From Betaproteobacteria bacterium (lineage in GTDB: Bacteria; Pseudomonadota; Gammaproteobacteria; Burkholderiales; Usitatibacteraceae): a DNA stretch of 64,000 nt. Position numbers and translations under genes: made by a program. The notes under the pieces were generated by a model, which ran no database searches, was not told the DNA's origin, and was given only the letters and a program-made list of their open reading frames with translations. Below, one piece after another: positions 17,053-26,437 of this stretch (the stretch's first letter is position 1; each line of letters opens with the position of its first letter). The stretch covers positions 62,001 to 126,000 of the forward strand of contig JAEUMY010000018.1 of NCBI GenBank assembly GCA_016791265.1, given 5' to 3'.

Positions 17053-19245
17053 TCACACCTTCATCGGTAACGACCGCACCCGCTTGCCGGTCAGGGCGAA
17101 CACTGCATTTGCGACTGCCGGCGCGATGGGCGGGGTGCCGGGCTCGCCGACACCGGTGGGCTTATCGCCGCCCGGCGCGAGGTGAACCTCCACCACGGGC
17201 ATCTCATTGCCGCGCAACACCGGGTAGTCGTGGAAGTTGCTCTGCTCGACCACGCCGTCTTTCAGGGTGATGGCACCGTGCAGTGCGGCGGAGAGCCCGT
17301 AGGCGATGGCGCTCTGCACCTGCGCTTCGACCGTCAGCGGATTCACCACCAGTCCGCAGTCGATGGCCGCGACCACCTTGTGGACCTTGATCTGGCCGTT
17401 GTCGATGGACACCTCCGCGACTTGCGCGCACACCGAGCCGAACGACTCGTGCACCGCGATGCCACGCGCACGGCCCTTCGGCGCCGGCTTGCCCCAGCCG
17501 GATTTTTCGGCGGCCAGTGCCAGTGTCTTCAACACCCGCGGATGTTTCGTGAGCAACGCAGTGCGGAACGCGACCGGATCAGCCTTTGCGGCGTGGGCCA
17601 GTTCATCGATCATCGTCTCCATCACGAACGCGGTGTGCGTATGCCCCACCGAGCGCCACCAGAGGCTGGTGACGACCTTGGTTGGCGTGGTGAGCGCGCA
17701 CTGGAAATTAGGAATGTCGTAGGGCGTGTCGGCGACACCTTCCACCGAGGTATTGTCGATGCCATCCTTCACGAGGAAACCTTCGAACGCGGTGCCCGAG
17801 ACGATGGACTGGCCGACGATGTGATGGTCCCAGCCGGCGATCTTGCCGGCCGCATCGACACCCGCCTCGACGCGATGCACGTAAGCCGGGCGGTAGTAGC
17901 CGCCCTTCATGTCGTCCTCGCGCGTCCAGATGACCTTGATCGGCACCTTCACTTCCTTGGCGATCTCGCACGCCTCCACGATGTAGTCCGACGCGGGATT
18001 GGCGCGCCGCCCGAAGCCCCCCCCCGCGATCATCGTGTTCAACTTCACCTTCTCGGGCGCCAGGCCAAGCGCTTTGGCGGCGGCGACCTGGTCCGGCGTC
18101 TGAAACTGGCTGCCCACCCACAGTTCCGCGCTGTCGCCCTTGTAGCTCACGGTGCAGTTGAGCGGCTCCATCGCGGCATGGGCGAGGAACGGGAAGTCGT
18201 ACTCGGCGACGATTGACTTGGCGGCGGTCTTGACCAGCGCGGGGTCGCCCACCTTCTTCGCGACCTTGCCCGGCCTGGCGGCGGCCTGCGAATATTCGCT
18301 CTTCAGGCGCGCGCTGTCGGGCTTGGGCGCCTTCGGGTCCACCGCCCATTGCGCCTCGATGGCGTCACGCCCCTTCTTCGCGGCCCAGTAGCTCTTGCCG
18401 ACCACGGCGACAAAGTTGCGGGACTCGACCACATGGGTGATGCCCGGCAGGCCCTTCAACTTGTCGGCGTTCATCGACTTCAGTTCCCCGCCCAGCATGG
18501 GCGCATGCAGCACCAGCGCGACATGCAGATTGGGAATGTCCTTGGCGGTCAGGTCCAGACCGAACTTGGCCTTGCCGTTCACCTTGTCCGGCGCATCGAT
18601 GCGCCGGGTCGGTTTGCCGATGATCCTGAATTCGCTGGCCGGCTTCAGCGTCACCTTCTCCGGCACAGGCAACTTGGCGGCAGCCTCGGCCACCGCGCCG
18701 AAGCCCAGCTTCTTGCCGCCGGGACCCAAGATGGTGCCGTTCTCGACCTTGCAGTCACCCGGCTTCACCTTCCACTGGTTGGCCGCCGCCTGGACCAGCA
18801 TGGTGCGGGCCTGCGCGCCAACGGTGCGCAGCTGGTCCCAGGAGTTGACCACCGATGACGAACCGCCGGTCATCTGCATGCCAAACATCGTGTGGGCGTA
18901 CGCCGCACCGGCGGGCGCCAGCTCGGACCGCACCTTGCTCCAGTCGCAACCCAGCTCTTCGGCCACGAGCATGGGCAGCGAGGTCATCACACCCTGGCCG
19001 AATTCCAGGTGCTTCACCTGCACCGTCACCGAACCGTCCTTGCCGATGCGCAGGAACGCGTTGGGCGGCACGGCCTTCGGCGCGGGCTGGGCATGGGCCA
19101 GACGATCACGCAGCGGCAGGTAGAAACCGAGCACCAGACCACCACCCAGTGCGGCGGAGGACTGGAGGAACTTGCGGCGGGACGGCTTGGGGACTGCTGC
19201 GGGTGCGTCGGTGATGGACGCGAGATTCATCTTGGAGAAGTCCAT
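17053..19245 (-). CDS. Molybdopterin-binding oxidoreductase large subunit (IorB-like)
   Basis: The product has 730 residues and a twin-arginine signal (SRRKFLQSSAALGGG), so it is exported folded. It is related to the large subunit of isoquinoline 1-oxidoreductase and periplasmic aldehyde dehydrogenases of the xanthine-dehydrogenase family. Molybdopterin-contacting segments are visible: QTPDQVAAAKALG, IAGGGFGRRANPASD and VGEPGTPPIAPAVANA, the last containing the Glu region typical of the active site. Such enzymes hydroxylate N-heterocycles or oxidise aldehydes and pass electrons to cytochromes. The small-subunit gene is two bases upstream. A run of nine G in the coding strand lies in the GGGFGRR codons, and a palindrome copy encodes part of S-E-Y-S. 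Confidence 0.92.
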   Translation of the reverse strand: MDFSKMNLASITDAPAAVPKPSRRKFLQSSAALGGGLVLGFYLPLRDRLAHAQPAPKAVPPNAFLRIGKDGSVTVQVKHLEFGQGVMTSLPMLVAEELGCDWSKVRSELAPAGAAYAHTMFGMQMTGGSSSVVNSWDQLRTVGAQARTMLVQAAANQWKVKPGDCKVENGTILGPGGKKLGFGAVAEAAAKLPVPEKVTLKPASEFRIIGKPTRRIDAPDKVNGKAKFGLDLTAKDIPNLHVALVLHAPMLGGELKSMNADKLKGLPGITHVVESRNFVAVVGKSYWAAKKGRDAIEAQWAVDPKAPKPDSARLKSEYSQAAARPGKVAKKVGDPALVKTAAKSIVAEYDFPFLAHAAMEPLNCTVSYKGDSAELWVGSQFQTPDQVAAAKALGLAPEKVKLNTMIAGGGFGRRANPASDYIVEACEIAKEVKVPIKVIWTREDDMKGGYYRPAYVHRVEAGVDAAGKIAGWDHHIVGQSIVSGTAFEGFLVKDGIDNTSVEGVADTPYDIPNFQCALTTPTKVVTSLWWRSVGHTHTAFVMETMIDELAHAAKADPVAFRTALLTKHPRVLKTLALAAEKSGWGKPAPKGRARGIAVHESFGSVCAQVAEVSIDNGQIKVHKVVAAIDCGLVVNPLTVEAQVQSAIAYGLSAALHGAITLKDGVVEQSNFHDYPVLRGNEMPVVEVHLAPGGDKPTGVGEPGTPPIAPAVANAVFALTGKRVRSLPMKV

Positions 19246-19247
19246 GA

Positions 19248-19742
19248 TCAGGCCCCTTTCTTCGCGGCAGACTTCGCGGGCGCGGCGGCGGCGGGCGCGG
19301 CCGCCATCTTGATCGCCTGCTTCACCCGGTTGTACGTGCCGCAGCGGCAGATGTTGCCGCTCATGGCGGCATCAATGTCGGCGTCGGACGGGTTCTTGTT
19401 GGTATTGAGAAGCGCGACGGCGCTCATGATCTGACCGGATTGGCAGTAGCCGCACTGCACCACGTCGGCATCCAGCCACGCCTGCTGCACGCGCTTGCCG
19501 ACAGCGGAGGCGCCGATTTTCTCGATGGTGGACACATTCTTGCCCGCGCAGGCCGAGACCGGTGTTGCGCAGGCGCGGATGGGCTGACCATCCAGATGCA
19601 CCGTGCAGGCGCCGCAGAGCGCCATACCGCACCCATACTTGGTGCCGGTGAGCTGAAGGTTGTCGCGCAGCACCCAAAGCAGCGGGGTCTCGGGATCGAT
19701 GGAAGCCTGAATGGGCTCGCCGTTGACTTTGAAGCGGATCAT
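19248..19742 (-). CDS. 2Fe-2S small subunit of molybdenum oxidoreductase (IorA-like)
   Basis: The product has 164 residues. It has both iron-sulfur domains: a plant-type 2Fe-2S motif ([18 protein letters not shown], then IRAC) and the helical all-alpha domain ([13 protein letters not shown], then [13 protein letters not shown]). This is the size and layout of IorA/XdhA-small-type electron-transfer subunits. An Ala/Lys-rich tail of about 20 residues is extra. It carries no export signal and should be exported with the TAT-signal-bearing large subunit. The two genes are separated by two bases. No FAD subunit or cytochrome c gene is adjacent. Confidence 0.94.
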   Translation of the reverse strand: MIRFKVNGEPIQASIDPETPLLWVLRDNLQLTGTKYGCGMALCGACTVHLDGQPIRACATPVSACAGKNVSTIEKIGASAVGKRVQQAWLDADVVQCGYCQSGQIMSAVALLNTNKNPSDADIDAAMSGNICRCGTYNRVKQAIKMAAAPAAAAPAKSAAKKGA

Positions 19743-20004
19743 GAGGTTTCTCCTGATGGTGTGTCGGCGATGGAACAATGAAGCCCGAAGCGAATTCGGG
19801 CGGATGCGGTGCGGAAAAGTTCCACTGATCGTGATTCTTGCACAAGTCTCGCGAGGGCTTTTGTGACAGCGCTCCATGACAGATGCCGAACTCCCGCGAA
19901 TGCGCGCTTGCAACAATTCGCCATCTACTGAAACAATGTGCCAGGTCCGCTTGGCTTGCCATCCAACGCGGGTCGCAAAACGCACATTAACCCGGGAGGC
20001 GTGA

Positions 20005-21420
20005 ATGCCGTTCGCAGTTCAACCTATCCAAAAATCGCTGATCGGCCGCGCGCGCGCAGTGATGTTCGCGATGCTCTGCCTGCCATTCGGCGTCGCCGCG
20101 CAGGCGTCCGCCGATTTGGTGGCCGAGGCGAGAAAACTCATCGAAGCGAAACAGTTCAGTCAGGCTTACGCGCTCTTGGCGCCCCTGGAAAACGCCCGCG
20201 CCGGCGACGCGCAGTTCGACTACTGGCTGGGCGTTGCCGCGCTGGAGACTGACCAGCTGGAACGCGCCGCGAGCGCGTTTGAGCGCGCGCTGCTGCGCCA
20301 ACCCGATTTCGACAGCGCCCGCCTCGAATTGGGGCGCGTCTATCTGCGCATGGGTGCCCTGGACCTGGCTGAACATGAATTCCGCCGTCTCCTGGACCGC
20401 GCGCCGACGCCTGAAGGCAGGAAGCTGCTGGAGGACTATCTCGCCGCCATCCAGAAGGCGAAGGCCAAACAGCGCTTCAGCCTCAAGGGCTACCTGGAAG
20501 CCGGCGGCGGACGCGACAACAACCTCACCAGCACCACGCGCGATTTCACCAACGCCATCGAGAACTCGTTCGGCATCCCTGGCATCACCCCCACAGGCAA
20601 CTCCATCCGCCGCTCGGCGGCGTTTGCGAGTGCGGCGACTGGGATGGATGCCGTCTGGCGCCAATCGGAGTCGGGAACGCTCTTCGCGGGCGCCGACTTG
20701 CGCTGGCGCGGCTATCGCGAGTTTGACGACTTCGACTACCTGCTGGCCGATCTCAACCTGGGCTATCAAGCGCGGCGCGGCGAGCTCACCTACACCGCCA
20801 TCGCCTTCGGGCAGTCGTTTCGCCAGGACGGCGCGTTCGTCGAGACGCTGGGCGCCGATCGAGTCAAGAACAACCGCAACACCGCCGGGCTGCAATTCGA
20901 AGTGCGGCGCGACATCACCGCGACCAGCCAGCTCGCCGTCGGCTTGGGCCTGTCCAGCTTCCGCTATCCGTCCAACGCGGGCCAGGACACCGACCAACTC
21001 CTCATGGGTGTCACCTGGGTGCATCGGCCCTCGTTCTGGCGCGGCACGACGCTTGCGACCAATATCAACTACACCGTCGACGAGGCCAAGCGGCCGCTGA
21101 ACGAATTTTCCAGCACTGAAGCGAGCCGCCACGCGACGGCGGTCCGCGTCACGCTCTCGGGCGATCCGGCCCAGCAGCTTAACTGGTCCGCAAGCCTGGG
21201 CTATACCGTTCGCATCGACGACGACCGTTTCGCCCGCTCCACGCTCGTCTCGATCGGCCGCGACGAATTGCTCGAGTTTTCGCTGCGCGGGGCCTGGCGC
21301 TTGTCGGAGGGCTGGAGTGTGCAGCCGTACCTCGCCATCCTGCGCAACCGCTCCAACATCGCGCTGTACGCCTTCGACAAGGTCGAAGGGGGCGTGTCCG
21401 TTCGCCGCGAATTCAAATGA
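20005..21420 (+). CDS. TPR/DUF560 outer-membrane protein, Slam-like
   Basis: The product has 471 residues: a signal-like N terminus (about 1-36), TPR units to about 155 ([60 protein letters not shown]) and a C-terminal beta-barrel of about 310 residues with alternating aromatic strands, ending in SVRREFK. This is the architecture and length of DUF560 proteins, which include Slam, the Neisseria surface lipoprotein assembly modulator that helps cargo across the outer membrane. GGGAGG lies eight bases before the ATG. The stop overlaps an in-frame ATG of the next gene, so the two are coupled; that partner is the obvious candidate cargo. Function is inferred from architecture. Confidence 0.8.
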   Translation: MPFAVQPIQKSLIGRARAVMFAMLCLPFGVAAQASADLVAEARKLIEAKQFSQAYALLAPLENARAGDAQFDYWLGVAALETDQLERAASAFERALLRQPDFDSARLELGRVYLRMGALDLAEHEFRRLLDRAPTPEGRKLLEDYLAAIQKAKAKQRFSLKGYLEAGGGRDNNLTSTTRDFTNAIENSFGIPGITPTGNSIRRSAAFASAATGMDAVWRQSESGTLFAGADLRWRGYREFDDFDYLLADLNLGYQARRGELTYTAIAFGQSFRQDGAFVETLGADRVKNNRNTAGLQFEVRRDITATSQLAVGLGLSSFRYPSNAGQDTDQLLMGVTWVHRPSFWRGTTLATNINYTVDEAKRPLNEFSSTEASRHATAVRVTLSGDPAQQLNWSASLGYTVRIDDDRFARSTLVSIGRDELLEFSLRGAWRLSEGWSVQPYLAILRNRSNIALYAFDKVEGGVSVRREFK

Positions 21421-21431
21421 GGAGTCCGACC

Positions 21432-23705
21432 ATGACGCTCACGTCCATTTTCCGCGCGCTTCTGCGCCGCCCCTGCGCCCTGCTGCTGCTCTCGCTCGCC
21501 GCGACCGCCGCGCACGCCCAGACCATCGGTCAGGTGCGCTTCGTCACCGGTCCCGCCGAGCTGGTGCGCGGCGCCACCCGCACGCCGATCACCCGCGACC
21601 TCGCCTTGCAGCAGGCTGACCGCATCGTCACCGGCGCCGACGGGCATGTTCAGATCAGCCTCACCGACGGCTCGTTCGTCGCAGTCAGGCCGGGCTCGGA
21701 TTTCAATTTCGCCGAGTACAGCTTCAACCCGAACCAGCCGGCGCTCGGCAAGGCGTTGATGAGCCTCGTGCGTGGCACGGTGCGCGTGTTCACCGGCGAC
21801 ATGGTGCGCGCCAACCGGTCCAACTTCCGCATGAACACGCCGATCACCACGGTGGGCATTCGCGGCTCCGGCAACATCCTCGCGCACGACGACACGTCTG
21901 GCACCATCAATCACACATTGACCGGTGCGCACAGCGTCACCAGCAAGGACCCGGCCGGCATCGAACGCACGCTCGTGTCGTATCCGGGGCAGACGATTCA
22001 AGCACTCCCCAACCAGCCACCCCGTTTCATTCCCACGCCAAGCTTCATCCTGGCGGCGGCGTCGCCTGGCGGCAAGGCGGAAGAAAAAGCGGCGAAGGAT
22101 ACCCAGACCGGCTCGGGGCAATCCCCGGAAGACGCGACCACTGCGACGACGGACAAGGCGGCCAACTCCGCAGTCGCCGCAGCGCAAGCCACCACCAACA
22201 CCGTGGGCGGCGCGATCGTGGCGGCGCAGCCGCAGAACACGAACTACAACGCGCTCGTGCGCTTCACCAATGCCATCAGCGGTGGCTTTGAAAGCGGCCT
22301 CACTCAAACCGCGGGCACCAACGGCGGCGCCATCATCGACGCCCAAGGCCGACTTGTCGGCATGCGCAACGCCCGCTACAGCACCTTCATCAGCGCCAAC
22401 GGCGGCAACACCGTGCCGCTGCTCAACCCGACGCTGCCCGCCGGCTACGGCACGACCGATTACGAAGGCACGACCGTCACGATCTCGGGCGGGACGCATC
22501 ACGATGGCTTCCGCACACCGGATGGCTCGGTCATCATCGGGCGCTGGCAAGGCGGCACGCTGTCGGCGACGGGTGGCACTGCGGGGGTGCCCAATTCGAG
22601 CGGCCTCGCAAGCCCGTTCAACGTGGCGCTGGGGCCGCGCAGCCTGGTCTACACCGTCACCAATGCCACACCTTTCAGTGTCATCGCCTCGGCAACTGGC
22701 ACGATCAACTTCTCGCTGGTGGCCGCAACCGCGCCCACGGATGTCGCGGGCAATGTTGGCACTCTCACCAACGCGAGCGCTTCCGCCAACTTCACCAACC
22801 TGACCATCACCGGTCAGTTCGGTCTGCAGCTGAATGGCGCGACGATTTCGGTGGCGGGCAATTCCGCGATCTCGGCCTTTGACGGCGGATCATTCAATTT
22901 CATCAATCTGCCCAACCAGGGGACCACCGTGACCTGCTCTGGCGCGACGTGCGCGTCGGGCGGCTACCGCACCACTGTCAACGGTCAGTTCAATGGCGCG
23001 GACGGCCGATGGATGACGATGATCTACCGCATCAATCCGAACCGCACCATCGCAGGCTCGTCCTATTCCGACGCCATCAATGGCTCCATCGTGTTGGGCT
23101 CGGGCAGCGCGCTGGCGCCCGCTTTCTCGCTACCCATGACGGGAAGCGTGTCGCTCAACTTCAACAATCCCGCATCGCCGACCGGATTCACGCTTATCGG
23201 CAACAACCAGGTCGCGGTTTCGCACGTCGCCGGCACCTTGCAGGCCAACTTCAGCAACAGCACTCTCGCGTTCAACGCCACGGTGGCAGCGCAGGCCGGC
23301 AGCTTCGGCAACGCCATCAGCGGCCCCACCTACACCATCAGCGGCAGCAACGTGCCCATCGTGCGCAACGTCGCGACCGCCATCGCGGGTCCGCCAGGCG
23401 TGGCGAACAACGCCGGGACCATGAACATATCCTGCTCCGGCACACTTTGCGTGCAGAATCCGCAGGGCCGATTCGACGCGATCTTCCGCAACGCAAGCGG
23501 CACCTCGGGCAGCGCGAATATTGGAGTCGGCCAATACTTCGTGCAGACCACGTTCGGCACGCCACCGACGCCGATGAACATAGTGACCGTCGATGCGTCG
23601 CGTGGCAACTTCGCGCTGGGCGGCGCAACACCTGCGCTGCTGACCGGTGGCGCGATCAGCCACCGCGTGCGTGCCAGTCAGGGGCCGAGAACCGGTACGC
23701 TCTGA
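21432..23705 (+). CDS. FecR-domain secreted protein, candidate cargo of the DUF560 barrel
   Basis: The product has 757 residues. The start was set at the ATG preceded by GAGGAG; an ATG 15 bases earlier overlaps the upstream stop. A signal peptide ends at AHAQ. The FecR domain spans about 35-145 (RIVTGADGHVQISLTDGSFV, FRMNTPITTVGIRGSGNIL). Here it is not a sigma regulator, because no sigma factor or TonB receptor is nearby and the protein is exported. After an Ala/Thr-rich linker, the C-terminal half is a Gly/Asn/Thr-rich beta structure with two similar parts, each containing a C-S-G-x-x-C motif and a G-Q/R-F-x-G/A segment. That pattern is reminiscent of TbpB-like barrels that Slam proteins export. 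This is inference. Confidence 0.75.
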   Translation: MTLTSIFRALLRRPCALLLLSLAATAAHAQTIGQVRFVTGPAELVRGATRTPITRDLALQQADRIVTGADGHVQISLTDGSFVAVRPGSDFNFAEYSFNPNQPALGKALMSLVRGTVRVFTGDMVRANRSNFRMNTPITTVGIRGSGNILAHDDTSGTINHTLTGAHSVTSKDPAGIERTLVSYPGQTIQALPNQPPRFIPTPSFILAAASPGGKAEEKAAKDTQTGSGQSPEDATTATTDKAANSAVAAAQATTNTVGGAIVAAQPQNTNYNALVRFTNAISGGFESGLTQTAGTNGGAIIDAQGRLVGMRNARYSTFISANGGNTVPLLNPTLPAGYGTTDYEGTTVTISGGTHHDGFRTPDGSVIIGRWQGGTLSATGGTAGVPNSSGLASPFNVALGPRSLVYTVTNATPFSVIASATGTINFSLVAATAPTDVAGNVGTLTNASASANFTNLTITGQFGLQLNGATISVAGNSAISAFDGGSFNFINLPNQGTTVTCSGATCASGGYRTTVNGQFNGADGRWMTMIYRINPNRTIAGSSYSDAINGSIVLGSGSALAPAFSLPMTGSVSLNFNNPASPTGFTLIGNNQVAVSHVAGTLQANFSNSTLAFNATVAAQAGSFGNAISGPTYTISGSNVPIVRNVATAIAGPPGVANNAGTMNISCSGTLCVQNPQGRFDAIFRNASGTSGSANIGVGQYFVQTTFGTPPTPMNIVTVDASRGNFALGGATPALLTGGAISHRVRASQGPRTGTL

Positions 23706-23893
23706 CCGCTTGGCCTTTGATGCCTGGCGGACTGTGACGGTGAAAGCGGAAGTCGAGGAACGCGCGAGACGGTGTGCGATGCAAGGTGCGAAGCACAGTG
23801 ATGGCCCTGGGCATCACGCGCATTCGCAACGCCGCAGCGTGCCCCGTCTCGTGCGGGCGGCGACTTCTGATTTCGATGTCATAGTCCACTAAA

Positions 23894-24361
23894 ATGGCGT
23901 CCATGGCCTCCAAACCCGCGAACCCCAAACCCACCCGCAAGATATTCCCCACCCCGGAAGAAGCCGAAGCCGCCTTCTATGACGCCTTCGAGCGCTGCAA
24001 CGTGCCGGCGATGATGGCGGTGTGGTCGAGCGAGGACCACGCGGTATGCATCCACCCCGGCGGCCCGCGCCTGGCCGGCTTCGAAGCCATCCGCGCCAGC
24101 TGGACCGAGATATTTTCCGGCGGACCCGGTTTCAAGATGCGGGTGTCCGAAGTCCGCACCATTTCCAGCCAGACCTTGTCCATCCGCATGGTCTACGAGA
24201 CCCTGGTGCCGGACAACGGCGATCCGCCCGCGACCCCCATCCTCGCCACCAACATCTTCGCCCTCACCCCCAACGGCTGGCGCATGGTGTTGCACCACGC
24301 CTCCGCCGCGCCCGATGGCACGACGGCGGAGGAACAGGGGACGGGGCGGGTGTTGCATTGA
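23894..24361 (+). CDS. SnoaL-like/NTF2-fold protein
   Basis: The product is 155 residues (152 if the second ATG is used). The core TPEEAEAAFYDAFERCNVPA, MMAVWSSEDHAVCIHPGGPR, then IRASWTEIF and LSIRMVYETL, ending with GWRMVLHHAS, is a typical NTF2-fold (SnoaL_3/DUF4440) domain. Such proteins are small cavity-forming dimers, some enzymes and many of unknown substrate. TAAAAT overlaps the first ATG and could be a -10 box, in which case translation would begin at the second ATG close to the transcript end. It is not clearly part of an operon. Confidence 0.8.
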   Translation: MASMASKPANPKPTRKIFPTPEEAEAAFYDAFERCNVPAMMAVWSSEDHAVCIHPGGPRLAGFEAIRASWTEIFSGGPGFKMRVSEVRTISSQTLSIRMVYETLVPDNGDPPATPILATNIFALTPNGWRMVLHHASAAPDGTTAEEQGTGRVLH

Positions 24362-24383
24362 TTGTCGCGTTGCGTGGACTGCT

Positions 24384-24395
24384 GCGAATATTCGC
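24384..24395. repeat. GCGAATATTCGC palindrome, tandem intergenic
   Basis: A perfect copy between the NTF2-fold gene and the peptide-binding-protein gene, just before the REP-like repeats. Confidence 0.9.
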
Positions 24396-24427
24396 AATGC
24401 CGCTGAAATCCCCCGCGCTGCGCGCCG

Positions 24428-24566
24428 CCCCCTTTTGCAAAGGGGGCTTTTCATTCGCGACTTCGCTAAGCCATCCTGAGTCCGACCTCGTTGCACTCCC
24501 GCCTTTGCAAAAGGGGCACATTGAACATCCCCCCGGGCTTCGCCACCCCCCTTTGCAAAAGGGGGG
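24428..24566. repeat. Three REP-like CCCCTTTGCAAAAGGGG palindromic repeats
   Basis: Imperfect palindromes with the core TTTGCAAA and flanking runs of C and G occur at 24428-24446, 24498-24517 and 24546-24566. Translated, such repeats give the P-P-F/L-C/Q-K-G-G peptides common in spurious open frames of proteobacterial genomes. The third copy extends into the start region of the substrate-binding-protein gene. Confidence 0.8.
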
Positions 24567-26352
24567 CTGGGGGGGATTTCTGCTGGCGCTCATGCTGCTC
24601 CTCACAACCGCGCTCACCACCCAAGCCCAGCAGAAAGTCATCCGCGCCGCCTACCCCTCCGCCGAGCGCGGCTTCGACTGCGCGGCCGAGTCCGACGAGA
24701 TCACTGGCACGTTCTGCGACCACTTCTTCGACTCACTCCTGCAGTACGACCACTTCGCCCGGCCCATCCGCCTCATGCCGCGCGCCGCAGCCGCGATGCC
24801 CGAGGTGAGGGACAACGGCGCCACCTACATTTTCAAGATCAAGCCGGGCCTTCGCTTCACGCCCGATCCCGCGTTCAAGGGCCAGACGAAGGAACTCACC
24901 GCGGCCGATTACGCCTATTCGCTGAAGCGCCTCATCGACCCGGTGGTGAAGGCGCAATGGTCCTTTCTCATGGACGGCAAGCTGAAGGGCGGCGACGAGC
25001 TGGTGGCGGAAGCGAAGAAGACCGGCAAGTTCGACTACGACAAGCCCATCGAAGGCCTGCAGACGCCGGACAAGTACACGCTCATCATCAAGCTGAAAGA
25101 GCCGGACTGGAACATGCTCTACATCCTCGCGCTCCCAGCCACGGCCGCCGTGGCACGCGAGGTCGTGGAGCACTATGGCAAGGCGTTCGCCGAGCATCCT
25201 GTCGGCACCGGCCCATTCCGGCTGAAGGAATGGGTGCGCTCATCCCGAATCGTGGTGGAGAAGAACCCGGAATTCCGCGAGGAATATTTTGAGACGGCGG
25301 GCAGCGATGATCCCGCCGACCAGGCGGCCATCGCGCATCTCAAGGGCAAACGCCTGCCGCTGGTGGATCGCGTCGAGGTGTTCATCGTCGATGAAGACCA
25401 GCCACGCTGGCTGGCGTTCCTGCGCAACGAACACGACTTCCTGCGCCCCGTGCCCGAGGTCTACACCGGCATCGCCATGCGCAACGGAAAGATCGCACCC
25501 GACTTGGCCGCGCGTGGCATCACCTCGCGACCCGATGAAGTCGCCTGGCTCACCTACACCGTCTACAACCTGCAGGACCCCATCGTCGGCGGCTACAAGC
25601 CGGAGAACATCGCGCTGCGTCGCGCGCTCTCCATGGCCTATCCCGTGCATGACGAAATCAGCATCCTGGAAAAGGGTGCGTCACTGCGCATGCACTCCTA
25701 CATCCCGCCCGGCATGGCGGGGCATGTCAACGAACGCGCTGCCTTCCTCGACTACAACCCGGCCGGCGCCAAGGCGCTGCTCGACCTGTACGGCTACGTC
25801 GACCGCGACGGCGACGGCTGGCGTGAGATGCCGGATGGCAAACCGCTCGTCATCGACTTCGCCGCCGTGCCGCGGCAGAAAGACCGCCAGCGTGCCGAGC
25901 TCTGGCAACAGGCGACCAAGGCCATCGGCATCAAACTCACCTTCAACAAGGTGGAAAAGCTCCCAGATCTCCGCCGCCAAGCCCAGCTCGGCAAGGTGCA
26001 GATGTGGTCCTACGGCTGGATCGCCGACTACCCCGACGGCGAAAACTTCCTGCAGCTTTTCTGGAGCAAATCCATCGGCGGCGCCAACTACTCGATGATG
26101 AACTTGCCGGAATACGACCAGCTCTACGAGAAGGCCAAGACCCTGCCCGACTCACCCGAGCGCACCGAGCTCTATCGCAAGATGGTGCATCTCTTGTGGA
26201 TCTACAACCCGTGGACGGTCAACTTCTTGAAGCAGGGGACGATCCTGATTCAGCCTTGGGTGATCGGGTTCAAGAAGCATCCCTTCGCGCATGAGCCGTG
26301 GCGGTATCTGGATGTGGATCTGGCGAAGGTGAAGGGGCCGTCGAAGCGGTGA
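24553..26352 (+). CDS. Family 5 extracellular peptide/solute-binding protein of an ABC transporter
   Basis: The product is about 599 residues. The start is uncertain: a TTG gives a good signal peptide (basic start, then GFLLALMLLLTTALTTQAQ), whereas the first nearby ATG (24592) leaves a short leader with no basic residue. Family 5 features include DHFFDSLLQYDHFARPIRLM, YIFKIKPGLRFTPDPAFKGQ, LTAADYAYSLKRLIDP, VGTGPFRLKEW and the calcium-like DRDGDGWREMPDG. These proteins capture peptides or nickel complexes in the periplasm. No permease or ATPase genes are adjacent, so it is an orphan binding protein. The REP-like repeat array runs into the 5' end and appears to supply the first codons. Confidence 0.85.
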   Translation: MQKGGWGGFLLALMLLLTTALTTQAQQKVIRAAYPSAERGFDCAAESDEITGTFCDHFFDSLLQYDHFARPIRLMPRAAAAMPEVRDNGATYIFKIKPGLRFTPDPAFKGQTKELTAADYAYSLKRLIDPVVKAQWSFLMDGKLKGGDELVAEAKKTGKFDYDKPIEGLQTPDKYTLIIKLKEPDWNMLYILALPATAAVAREVVEHYGKAFAEHPVGTGPFRLKEWVRSSRIVVEKNPEFREEYFETAGSDDPADQAAIAHLKGKRLPLVDRVEVFIVDEDQPRWLAFLRNEHDFLRPVPEVYTGIAMRNGKIAPDLAARGITSRPDEVAWLTYTVYNLQDPIVGGYKPENIALRRALSMAYPVHDEISILEKGASLRMHSYIPPGMAGHVNERAAFLDYNPAGAKALLDLYGYVDRDGDGWREMPDGKPLVIDFAAVPRQKDRQRAELWQQATKAIGIKLTFNKVEKLPDLRRQAQLGKVQMWSYGWIADYPDGENFLQLFWSKSIGGANYSMMNLPEYDQLYEKAKTLPDSPERTELYRKMVHLLWIYNPWTVNFLKQGTILIQPWVIGFKKHPFAHEPWRYLDVDLAKVKGPSKR

Positions 26353-26437
26353 GCGATGCTACCAAATCGGTGATCAAGTGAATCACACATCTCACGAAGA
26401 AAAGCCCTGGCATCGCGCTCGATCCGCTTTTCTTGCT

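Noticed and set aside
21432..23705. FecR protein as an anti-sigma regulator of iron uptake
   Set aside because: It has a cleavable signal peptide, no cytoplasmic sigma-binding part, and no sigma factor or TonB receptor gene nearby.
24264..24641. Leftward open frame with repeated P-P-F-C-K-G-G peptides
   Set aside because: The peptides are translations of REP-like DNA repeats, not a protein gene.
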